Source of the DNA: Chloroflexota bacterium
GTDB lineage: Bacteria > Chloroflexota > Anaerolineae > Promineifilales > Promineifilaceae
DNA: 5,845 nt
NCBI GenBank assembly: GCA_020353135.1
Contig: CP070688.1
Span: 2,313,764-2,319,608, forward strand
Direction of reading: 5' to 3'
The translations under genes and the position numbers were made by a program. Within the stretch, counting starts at the first letter, position 1. Each line of letters opens with the position of its first letter. This document shows positions 1-5,845 of this stretch, piece by piece. Under the pieces are notes generated by a model that was given only the letters and a program-made list of their open reading frames with translations, made no database searches and had not been told where the DNA came from.

Positions 1-147
1 GTAGTGGTCGATGGTGAACTGACGATCGGCATGCGAATGAAGGCCACGATTTCGGCCGACCATCGGGTGAGCGATGGCGCCGAAGCGGCCCAATTCATGC
101 AGAAGCTCAAGGCTATCCTAGAAGAACCGCTGCAGCTGTTACTCTAA
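1..147 (+). CDS. 2-oxoacid dehydrogenase E2 acyltransferase, C-terminal end (partial)
   Basis: Frame 1 is open from the window edge to TAA at 145-147 and gives 48 residues, the extreme C-terminus of a dihydrolipoamide acyltransferase. The catalytic-domain signature DHRVSDG lies at fragment residues 20-26. In this family the His (H21 here) is the active-site base and the Asp (D25) supports it, transferring the acyl group from lipoyl-lysine to coenzyme A. It is followed by an alanine-rich AEAAQFM helix and the usual LEEP..LLL tail, so the end is complete. The wording is closer to pyruvate dehydrogenase E2 (pdhC/aceF) than to 2-oxoglutarate dehydrogenase E2, but branched-chain E2 cannot be excluded from 48 residues. 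The lipoyl and E3-binding domains lie upstream of the window. In known complexes E2 forms the cytoplasmic core, usually encoded beside E1 and E3. A strong stem-loop follows 33 bases after the stop, so this is probably the last gene of its operon. Confidence 0.9.
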   Translation, partial: VVVDGELTIGMRMKATISADHRVSDGAEAAQFMQKLKAILEEPLQLLL

Positions 148-180
148 GTCTGGCAACGCTTTGTCACGGTGTTTTGGCCG

Positions 181-210
181 CGCCCACTCGTCTAGCCAGG
201 CGAGTGGGCG
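181..210 (+). terminator. Strong stem-loop, probable terminator after the E2 gene
   Basis: CGCCCACTCG at 181-190 is perfectly complementary to CGAGTGGGCG at 201-210. Pairing continues inward through a T-G wobble (191/200), C-G (192/199) and T-A (193/198), giving a 13-bp stem closed by the tetraloop AGCC at 194-197. The following bases, TCATTTCCTA, are only moderately T-rich, so this is not a textbook intrinsic terminator. Its position, between the E2 stop and the next promoter, supports a role in ending the upstream transcript or protecting its 3' end. Confidence 0.65.
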
Positions 211-230
211 TCATTTCCTACTGGCAGGGC

Positions 231-259
231 TCGTGTTTCTGATCCAACAGATGTATAAT
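231..259 (+). promoter_or_regulatory. Probable sigma-70-type promoter of the response regulator/kinase operon
   Basis: A perfect -10 hexamer TATAAT lies at 254-259. The hexamer 17 bp upstream (TCGTGT, 231-236) matches TTGACA poorly, so the promoter may be weak or need an activator, which would suit a regulated signalling operon. Transcription would start near 266 and leave a leader of about 75 bases. That leader ends in an AAGG Shine-Dalgarno at 330-333, seven bases before the ATG at 341. I see no convincing pair of direct repeats of the kind OmpR-family regulators usually bind, so autoregulation is not shown. Confidence 0.5.
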
Positions 260-340
260 ATGTTTCCATAAAGTCGCTGCGCAGGCTTTCTTCATTTCTA
301 TCGCAAGTTGGACTTATACAATAACGAATAAGGTAGTAGT

Positions 341-1036
341 ATGCAGACTATATTGGTTATTGACGACGATGAGCTGGTATCGCGGACCTTGCAGCGTGCC
401 CTGAAACTGTATGATTACCAGGTCATGGTAGCCAATAGTGGCACGGAAGGGCTGCACCTGGCGCGCCGCCACCGGCCAGATCTGCTCGTGTTAGACGTCA
501 TCATGCCTGGTACCGACGGTTATCAGGTCTGTCGCCAGGTTCGGGGAGATCCGATGCTAAAGGATGTGCCGATCCTTTTCCTCACCGCAAAATCCAAAGA
601 CGAGGACAAAATCGAAGGTTTTCGAGCTGGCGGCGACGACTATCTGGCCAAACCTTTCAATATGCAGGAGCTTCAGCTGCGCATCAAGGCCATATTGCGC
701 CGAACGTATGCCGGGCAGGCCGACGGGTCGACCGATCAGATCGCTATCGGCGGCGTTGTGCTCGACACGCGCACTTTCAAGGTAACGACACCAGTCGGAA
801 CCAGACTGTTGACGAATGTTCAATTCGACCTGCTCTATCACCTGATGAGCAACGCCGGGGAAGTCTTCACCAGCCAGCAATTACTGCAAGACGTGTGGGA
901 CTATCCGCGCGATACGGGCAGTCCCGAGCTTGTACGGGCTCACATCAAGAATCTGCGCGACAAGATCGAACCTGATCCGCGGCAACCGACATATATTCGC
1001 ACGATTCAAGGTCACGGCTACACTTTCGCGCCCTAG
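341..1036 (+). CDS. OmpR/PhoB-family response regulator (REC + winged helix)
   Basis: This 231-residue cytoplasmic transcription factor has the normal length and two-domain layout of the OmpR/PhoB family. Receiver domain, about residues 2-120: acidic pocket D8/D9, phosphoacceptor D52 in LVLDVIMPG, switch threonine T82 in FLTAKS, and the invariant lysine K104 in LAKPF. All phosphorylation residues are present. C-terminal winged-helix DNA-binding domain, about residues 133-229: a LLT..QFDLLYHL start, a recognition-helix region with VRAHIKNLRDKIE, and the family-typical wing TIQGHGYTF near the end. The start is ATG 341, supported by AAGG at 330-333 and by the receiver beginning immediately. The stop TAG (1034-1036) directly touches the ATG of the histidine kinase gene, so the two are almost certainly one operon and a cognate pair. 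Phosphorylation should promote dimerisation and binding to promoter direct repeats, as is known for the family. The target genes and signal are not visible here, so I give no gene symbol. Confidence 0.95.
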   Translation: MQTILVIDDDELVSRTLQRALKLYDYQVMVANSGTEGLHLARRHRPDLLVLDVIMPGTDGYQVCRQVRGDPMLKDVPILFLTAKSKDEDKIEGFRAGGDDYLAKPFNMQELQLRIKAILRRTYAGQADGSTDQIAIGGVVLDTRTFKVTTPVGTRLLTNVQFDLLYHLMSNAGEVFTSQQLLQDVWDYPRDTGSPELVRAHIKNLRDKIEPDPRQPTYIRTIQGHGYTFAP

Positions 1037-3112
1037 ATGACACTATCCGCTCGGCAAATACCTCTTGTTGGAGCGCCCCTTGCTGCGTCACCGGTTCGAG
1101 TTCTGGTGGTCGACGACGAGCCAAACATCGCCGCTTCGTTGGCGGAGCTTCTTTCAAGGAAGGACGGCTATGAAGTTACGATCGCCAGGGGCGGTCGAGA
1201 AGCGATGTCCATTCTTGAGCGAGAGGCGACCGATCCGTCGCGAGCGATAGACCTGGTTTTGTTGGACGTCCGCATGCCGGTGATGAGCGGACCGGAGGTG
1301 CTGGCCTGGCTGCGGAGCCACCCCGAGTTAAGATTTACCCGGGTTATCATGCTCACCGCGGCCGCTGGCAGCGATGAGAAGGTCGAGGCATTGTCCTCAG
1401 GCGCGGATGACTACATCACCAAGCCATACAACCCACTAGAGCTGTTGGCCAGGGTCAAAACCATACTGCGCACTCAACAGCTTGAGAAACAACTCCAGCG
1501 ACAAAGCCAGCAACTACTAACCCTTAACCAGATTAGCCGGGCAGTGACGACAAAGTTGACGACGGCCGACATTCTGGCCCTGGCAACCGAAGGGGTAGAT
1601 GCCGTGATCGGGGTAGAGATCGCCGCGGTCTATATGATCGATGGCGAGCGGTCGCTCTTGCGCTGCCGGCAATTGCACGCCGGTCGAGCAACAGACGCAA
1701 CAAGCTTGAATCCAGTGCCGGTTGGCCAGGGCCTTATTGGCCACGTGTTTCAAGATAGCAAGAGCATGTGCCTCAACGAACCGGAGTCTCATGCGCTCTT
1801 TCGTTCCGATCTCGACATGCCGGCCGGTCGCGGGCTTCATTCGATCATGATTGCGCCGCTGCGCGTGCGTGGTCAGGCAGTGGGCGTTGTCAGCGCCTTC
1901 AACAAGCGCGGTGGATCGTTTACCGATATTGATCGCGGCTTGTTTACTTCCCTGGCCAGTTCAGTCAGCCGAGCGGTGGAGGTGGCCTGGCTATTCCAGA
2001 GCGTCAGGCAACGCCAGACGGAATTGCTTCAAAGTCGAAACGAGCTGCAGGCCATCATCGACGGCATACTTCATCCCATCTACACGATTGACGAATCATG
2101 GCGCGTCGTAGCCGTGAATGATACGAAGCGGGCGAGCATGGACCAAGACGAGAGTCCGTTGATCGGCCGTCATTGCTATCAATCATTCTACGGCCGTGAT
2201 GAGCCTTGCCAACACTGTCAGGTCGATAGGACGTTGCGAGACAAAGAGTCTCAGAACTGGTCGGTCAAATGGCAAGGCGCGGATCACCGCCCACGCGAAT
2301 GGGATATCAACGCCTATCCAATTCCGGGCGGCGCGGCCGGCGCGCCGCGGGCAGTAGTTGTCTGGCAAGATAGAACCGAAGAGCGGCGCTTGGAGAGCTC
2401 GCTAATGCAGGCGGCCAAACTGGCGGCCATCGGCCAACTGGCGGCCGGCGTCGCCCATGAGATCAATAATCCGCTCACGGCCATCAACGCCAATGCCCAG
2501 ATGCTGCAGATGACGACCCCAGGCGACCACGAGAACTACGAGTCCGTCGACTTGATTGCCCGCGCCGGGGACCGGGCGGCCAAGGTGGTCAGGGGATTGC
2601 TGGACTTCGCTCGCCAGGCAGAGTACTCGTTCGAACCAGCTGACGTAAACGAGTCTGTCGCCCAGGCGCTGGATCTGGTTTCTTATCAGTTCACGAGCGT
2701 CAACGTCGACGTAACCATCCAGCTAGCCAACGATTTGCCGCAGATTAATGCCAGTTGGGAGCATCTGCAGAGCGTCTGGCTCAATCTGCTCATCAACGCC
2801 CGAGATGCTCTTTTGCCCGTATCGCGCGAACGCAAATTGATGGTTTCGACCAGGTCGGATATCGGGGGCGACGGTATCATCGTCTCCGTTGCCGATACGG
2901 GTCGGGGCATGTCTCAGGCTGAGTTGGTCCATATCTTCGAGCCGTTCTATACGACGAAAGCGCCTGGCAAAGGCACCGGCCTTGGTCTGGCCACCTGCCA
3001 ACAGATCATAAGTCAGCACGGTGGTGAAATCGAGGTTCACAGCCAACCTGGTGAAGGCACAACGTTCATTGTTCATTTGCCACAAAATGCCGAAGGCGAC
3101 GAAAGCGGCTAA
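1037..3112 (+). CDS. Soluble receiver-first sensor histidine kinase (REC-GAF-PAS-HisKA-HATPase)
   Basis: A 691-residue histidine kinase without a signal peptide or hydrophobic membrane segment, so it is probably cytoplasmic. Domains in order: receiver, about 20-145 (acidic D26/D27, phosphoacceptor D77 in LLDVRMP, T107, K129 in ITKPY); a glutamine-rich helical linker, likely coiled coil, about 141-168; GAF, about 172-316; PAS, about 334-445; dimerisation/phosphotransfer HisKA, about 460-525, with H474 in HEINNPL; ATPase domain, about 570-682. The ATPase shows the N box (N583, N587), G1 box DTGRGM (620-625), F box FEPFYTT (634-640) and G2 box GKGTGLGLA (644-652). The H-box style resembles the NtrB/AtoS-like kinase class. 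All catalytic residues are intact. The PAS domain carries three cysteines (C380, C391, C394). ATG 1037 follows the regulator's TAG with no gap and no Shine-Dalgarno, which suggests translation by re-initiation after the regulator. It probably phosphorylates that regulator. The front receiver may take phosphate from another kinase or tune activity. The ligand is unknown. Confidence 0.93.
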   Translation: MTLSARQIPLVGAPLAASPVRVLVVDDEPNIAASLAELLSRKDGYEVTIARGGREAMSILEREATDPSRAIDLVLLDVRMPVMSGPEVLAWLRSHPELRFTRVIMLTAAAGSDEKVEALSSGADDYITKPYNPLELLARVKTILRTQQLEKQLQRQSQQLLTLNQISRAVTTKLTTADILALATEGVDAVIGVEIAAVYMIDGERSLLRCRQLHAGRATDATSLNPVPVGQGLIGHVFQDSKSMCLNEPESHALFRSDLDMPAGRGLHSIMIAPLRVRGQAVGVVSAFNKRGGSFTDIDRGLFTSLASSVSRAVEVAWLFQSVRQRQTELLQSRNELQAIIDGILHPIYTIDESWRVVAVNDTKRASMDQDESPLIGRHCYQSFYGRDEPCQHCQVDRTLRDKESQNWSVKWQGADHRPREWDINAYPIPGGAAGAPRAVVVWQDRTEERRLESSLMQAAKLAAIGQLAAGVAHEINNPLTAINANAQMLQMTTPGDHENYESVDLIARAGDRAAKVVRGLLDFARQAEYSFEPADVNESVAQALDLVSYQFTSVNVDVTIQLANDLPQINASWEHLQSVWLNLLINARDALLPVSRERKLMVSTRSDIGGDGIIVSVADTGRGMSQAELVHIFEPFYTTKAPGKGTGLGLATCQQIISQHGGEIEVHSQPGEGTTFIVHLPQNAEGDESG

Positions 3113-3216
3113 GAATCGCCCTGATCTTGCCCGCGCTGGCTGTTGAACTCGCTGATTCCGCCTATCTGCTTCCAACCCCCTGAAGAACAAGTACGTTTCC
3201 ATCAGCAGAAAATGCC

Positions 3217-3236
3217 GCTGACGGTAACACCGTAGC
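3217..3236 (+). other. Small hairpin in the kinase-uvrC gap
   Basis: ACGGT (3221-3225) and ACCGT (3229-3233) pair perfectly around an AAC loop. GCT (3217-3219) and AGC (3234-3236) extend the stem to 8 bp with one bulged G at 3220. No T-tract follows, so it is at best a weak or Rho-assisted end for the kinase operon and could be chance. The rest of the gap between the kinase stop and the uvrC promoter (3113-3269) shows no credible gene or other signal. Confidence 0.3.
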
Positions 3237-3269
3237 CAACATCCGGCGGAAAATGTTTACGCCCACATC

Positions 3270-3299
3270 TTGGTAGGGCCTAGCTACGGACGCTATAAT
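3270..3299 (+). promoter_or_regulatory. uvrC promoter, predicted to give a leaderless mRNA
   Basis: TTGGTA at 3270-3275 (four of six matches to the -35 consensus) is followed, after 18 bp, by a perfect -10 hexamer TATAAT at 3294-3299. Six bases, CGGTTC, then separate the -10 box from the ATG at 3306. With the usual seven-position step from the last -10 base to +1, transcription would begin on the A of that ATG. There is no Shine-Dalgarno before the ATG, which agrees with leaderless initiation. uvrC therefore seems to have its own transcription unit, independent of the upstream signalling operon. Confidence 0.7.
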
Positions 3300-3305
3300 C
3301 GGTTC

Positions 3306-5180
3306 ATGAGTTTCGAGCCTCCGGAAAACATCAAGGAGATCCTGGCCAATCTACCCACCCGGCCGGGTGTCTATCTGCACAAGGACAAAGAAGGCCGGGT
3401 CCTCTATGTTGGCAAGGCGGTCAACTTGCGCAGCCGTGTCCGCTCCTATTTCCAGAAGAACGTCGACTCCCTCAAGACTCGCCGCCTGAGGGAGCAGGTC
3501 GCTGACATCGAGATCATCACCACTGATTCGGATCTCGAGGCGCTCCTGTTGGAAATGACGCTGATCAAGAAACACAAGCCTCATTTCAACGTGCGCCTCA
3601 AGGATGATAAGCGCTATCCTTACATCAAGGTCCATTGGGCGTCGCCGTTTCCCAAAGTAACGGTAACCAGGCGCATGATACGAGACAGCTCACGGTACTT
3701 CGGGCCGTATACGTCCGTCTGGGCCGTTCACCAGACGTTGGATCTGCTGCGTAAGATATTCCCATACCTAACCTGCGATCGCGACATCACCGGCGAGGAT
3801 GATCGGGCCTGTCTATACTATGATATCCGCTTGTGTAACGCTCCCTGCATCGGCAAGGTGAGCCAGGCCCAGTACCGGGCAATGATCCAGAATCTCATGG
3901 ACTTCTTGAATGGCCGTTCAGACGAGATCATCCGCGACATAGAGGGCAAGATGCAAGGGGCGGCCGACGATCTCGATTTCGAGCAGGCGGCCGTCTATCG
4001 CGATCAGCTGAAGGCCATTGACCGCGTCGTAGCCAAGCAGAAAGTCATCAGCGCGGCCAACACCGATCAGGATGTCGTCGCCTTCGCCCGCGAACAGGGC
4101 GACGCATGCGTCCAGGTTTTCTTCATTCGCCATGGCAAACTAATCGGCCGGGAATATTTCCTGCTCGAAGGAACAGAAGGCGAAGCGGATGAGGAGATAC
4201 TGAGCGAATTTCTGACCCAGTTCTATGACGAGGCGGCACACATACCGCGAGAGGTCTTGTTGCCGCACCAGGTGGAAGAGGCCCGGGTGATTGAGCAGTG
4301 GCTGAAAGAAAAGCGCAGTACCAAGGTGACGATCCAGGTGCCCCGGCGGGGCAAGAAGAAGGAATTGGTCAAGATGGCGGCCAATAATGCTGCTGATACG
4401 CTAGCCACATTGCGTCAACAGTGGGCGGCTGACCGCTCGAAACATGTTCGAGCCATGGAGGAACTGCGGGAGGCGCTGGAGCTTGATCGCCCTCCGGCGC
4501 GTATCGAATGCTACGATATCAGCCATACCCAGGGACGGCAGACCGTCGGATCGATGGTTGTGTTTGTCCAGGGAGCGCCTCGGAAGAGTGATTATCGTCG
4601 CTTCAATGTGCAAACGGTGGGCAATGACGATTATGGGGCTATGAAAGAGGTGCTGAGCAGGCGCATGCAGCGCTACGCCGATACCGTCGCCGGAGAGCTA
4701 CATGATCCAAGCCAGATCGGCCGCTTGCGCAAAGACACTGCCTGGGCCATATTGCCGGATTTGCTGCTCGTCGACGGCGGGAAAGGACAACTAAGCAGCG
4801 CCATGGAGGCACTGCGGGGCTTTGACCTGGAAGATGAAGTGCCGTTGGCTGCGCTAGCCAAACAAGAGGAAGAACTGTTCAGTCCCGGCCAGGCCCGATC
4901 CGTGCGTTTGCCGGAGCGATCAGAAGGACTCTATTTGGTACAGCGGGCGCGCGACGAAGCTCACCGTTTCGCGAACGAAGGCCACCGAAAGCGCAGGGCA
5001 AAAGTCGGCGTTGCTTCTCTTTTGGACGATGTACCGGGTATAGGCCCGAACAGGCGCAAGTTATTGCTAGAGAGATTCGGATCGCTAGACGGGATCCGCA
5101 AAGCCACAGTGGAGGAAGTTGCCTCCGTGCCCGGAATCCCCTACGAGGTCGCCCAATCCGTCAAGGCACGTTTCGATTAG
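3306..5180 (+). CDS. uvrC: UvrABC excision nuclease subunit C
   Basis: UvrC makes the dual incisions 3' and 5' of bulky DNA lesions once UvrA/UvrB have loaded UvrB at the damage (nucleotide excision repair). From ATG 3306 the protein has 624 residues, the normal family length. N-terminal GIY-YIG nuclease (3' incision), about 14-97: GVY at 21-23, YVG at 34-36, an LRSRVRSYF arginine helix, and glutamates E78/E83 in LEALLLE. Four cysteines C157, C169, C177 and C181 follow. UVR motif for UvrB contact: about 205-238. C-terminal RNase H-like nuclease (5' incision): D404 in YDIS, D441/D442 in NDDYGAM, D490 in LLVDGGKGQL and H553 in DEAHRF. Tandem helix-hairpin-helix DNA-binding motifs: about 571-623, with VPGIG and VPGIP. 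I chose ATG 3306 over TTG 3270 because the extra 12 residues look unlike UvrC and the TTG sits in the -35 box of its promoter. The TAG stop interlocks with the stop of the convergent dehydrogenase gene. All key residues are present. Confidence 0.97.
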   Translation: MSFEPPENIKEILANLPTRPGVYLHKDKEGRVLYVGKAVNLRSRVRSYFQKNVDSLKTRRLREQVADIEIITTDSDLEALLLEMTLIKKHKPHFNVRLKDDKRYPYIKVHWASPFPKVTVTRRMIRDSSRYFGPYTSVWAVHQTLDLLRKIFPYLTCDRDITGEDDRACLYYDIRLCNAPCIGKVSQAQYRAMIQNLMDFLNGRSDEIIRDIEGKMQGAADDLDFEQAAVYRDQLKAIDRVVAKQKVISAANTDQDVVAFAREQGDACVQVFFIRHGKLIGREYFLLEGTEGEADEEILSEFLTQFYDEAAHIPREVLLPHQVEEARVIEQWLKEKRSTKVTIQVPRRGKKKELVKMAANNAADTLATLRQQWAADRSKHVRAMEELREALELDRPPARIECYDISHTQGRQTVGSMVVFVQGAPRKSDYRRFNVQTVGNDDYGAMKEVLSRRMQRYADTVAGELHDPSQIGRLRKDTAWAILPDLLLVDGGKGQLSSAMEALRGFDLEDEVPLAALAKQEEELFSPGQARSVRLPERSEGLYLVQRARDEAHRFANEGHRKRRAKVGVASLLDDVPGIGPNRRKLLLERFGSLDGIRKATVEEVASVPGIPYEVAQSVKARFD

Positions 5181-5845
5181 AAGACGATAAGACCCCTGGC
5201 CACCTCGCCGTCAAGCATAGCACGATACGCCTCATTTATCTCATCCAAAGCAAAGCGTCGAGTCACCAAGCCATCCAGATTGAGCTTACCAGCCAAGTAC
5301 ATATCGATCAAGAGCGGAAAATCGCGCCTAGCGTTGATACTGCCATAATAGCTACCACGCACTGTCTTCTCTTGCCTGGCTATGAATGCACCTGAAAGGT
5401 TCGTAGACTCCTTCACTGACGACAGGCCAACCAAGATAAGCGTACCGCCGGGCCGGATGACTCTCAGGCCTTCTTGTTGCAGCGCCGGCAACCCTACCGC
5501 CTCAAAAGCATAATCGGCACCACGACCTTGGGTCAACTCGAAAATTCTCGACCGTAGGTCATCATCAGCGCGAAGAACATCTGTCGCACCAAAAACTGTC
5601 GCTAGCTCAAGCTTGGACTCCAGCGTATCAATGCCAACAATGATTTGGGCTCCGGCCAATACAGCACCCTGGATCACGTTTAGGCCAACGCCGCCGCAGC
5701 CAAAGACTACCACACTGCTACCGGCCTCAACATCGGCCGTGTAAAGCACCGCCCCAACGCCGGTCGCCACCGCACAGCCGACCAACGCCGCCACTTCCAG
5801 AGAAACATCGCTCCGAATTGGCACGCAGCTCTCCTGGGGCACCAC
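5177..5845 (-). CDS. Zinc-dependent medium-chain alcohol dehydrogenase, C-terminal two-thirds (partial)
   Basis: The minus-strand frame is open from the window edge to TAA (complement of 5177-5179) and gives 222 residues; the true start lies beyond 5845. The fragment covers the NAD(P)-binding Rossmann domain and C-terminal helices of a medium-chain dehydrogenase of the class III/AdhC-like type. LVGCAVATG (residues 21-29) carries C24, aligned from memory with Cys174 of horse liver ADH, a catalytic-zinc ligand. GCGGVG at 49-54 is the nucleotide-binding glycine motif. D73 in VGID, at the end of the second strand, favours NAD over NADP. RVIRPGGTLILVG and the closing DEINEAYRAMLDGEVARG stretch are typical of the family. 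It should catalyse reversible alcohol/aldehyde oxidoreduction in the cytoplasm. The substrate (including glutathione- or mycothiol-type formaldehyde adducts) cannot be decided without the N-terminus. The full length would be about 360-370 residues. It is transcribed toward uvrC, overlaps its stop by four bases, and has no visible link to DNA repair. Confidence 0.9.
   Translation of the reverse strand: MVPQESCVPIRSDVSLEVAALVGCAVATGVGAVLYTADVEAGSSVVVFGCGGVGLNVIQGAVLAGAQIIVGIDTLESKLELATVFGATDVLRADDDLRSRIFELTQGRGADYAFEAVGLPALQQEGLRVIRPGGTLILVGLSSVKESTNLSGAFIARQEKTVRGSYYGSINARRDFPLLIDMYLAGKLNLDGLVTRRFALDEINEAYRAMLDGEVARGLIVF

Noticed and set aside
211..300. Near-repeat TCATTTCCTA (211-220) and TCATTTCTA (292-300) as a regulator binding pair
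   Set aside because: Short, imperfect, about 80 bases apart and lying on either side of the promoter; this does not fit the closely spaced direct repeats bound by OmpR-family regulators and could be chance.
315..322. TATACAAT as an alternative -10 box close to the response regulator start
   Set aside because: No -35-like hexamer is found at an acceptable distance, and the match is poorer than the perfect TATAAT at 254-259.
2723..3202. 159-residue minus-strand reading frame opposite the kinase ATPase domain
   Set aside because: It is antisense to clearly conserved kinase motifs, its translation matches no recognisable domain, and no promoter or ribosome binding site supports it.
3253..3276. 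Tiny ATG reading frame before uvrC (7 codons plus stop) as a leader peptide
   Set aside because: It lies upstream of the predicted uvrC +1, so it would not be on that mRNA; the purine stretch GGCGGA is only two bases from the ATG.
3270..3305. TTG 3270 as the uvrC start (636-residue version)
   Set aside because: The TTG lies in the -35 element of a good promoter, there is no well-spaced Shine-Dalgarno, and the 12 extra residues do not resemble a UvrC N-terminus.
5843..5845. GTG at the window edge as the start of the dehydrogenase
   Set aside because: The family needs about 140 more N-terminal residues (catalytic and structural zinc domain). The GTG is just the first in-frame codon inside the window.

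Overview
The window looks like ordinary chromosomal DNA of a free-living bacterium, moderately GC-rich by eye. The style of the UvrC protein (an insert before the second catalytic aspartate and the wording around the cysteine cluster) and the soluble multi-sensor kinase fit Chloroflexota (Anaerolineae/Caldilineae-like lineages). This is inferred from remembered family resemblance; no search was run. I see no mobile element, CRISPR array, tRNA or rRNA.

Layout: (1) Positions 1-147 hold the last 48 codons of a 2-oxoacid dehydrogenase E2 acyltransferase, closed by a strong stem-loop at 181-210. (2) A perfect TATAAT at 254-259 probably starts a two-gene signalling operon. It contains an OmpR-family response regulator (341-1036) and, starting on the very next base, a soluble REC-GAF-PAS histidine kinase (1037-3112). 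(3) A gap of about 190 bases carries a small hairpin and a near-consensus promoter, TTGGTA-18 bp-TATAAT. Its predicted +1 falls on the A of the uvrC ATG at 3306, so uvrC is probably read from a leaderless mRNA. The longer reading frame opening at TTG 3270 would turn the -35 box into a start codon. (4) uvrC (3306-5180) encodes a complete 624-residue excision nuclease subunit with both nuclease centres and the four-cysteine pattern of an iron-sulfur cluster. (5) A zinc-dependent medium-chain alcohol dehydrogenase on the minus strand (5177-5845, N-terminus outside the window) converges on uvrC, and the two stop codons interlock in the four bases TTAG.

How the genes work together: the regulator and kinase are very likely cognate partners. 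The kinase has no membrane segment and carries its own receiver domain at the front, so it probably takes a phosphoryl or protein signal plus GAF/PAS inputs inside the cell and passes phosphate to the DNA-binding regulator. E2, uvrC and the dehydrogenase appear to be separate transcription units with no evident functional link to this pair.

I found no convincing undescribed system. The points most worth checking are the leaderless uvrC start, the cysteine-bearing PAS domain with the receiver-first kinase architecture, and the interlocked convergent stops without a visible terminator.
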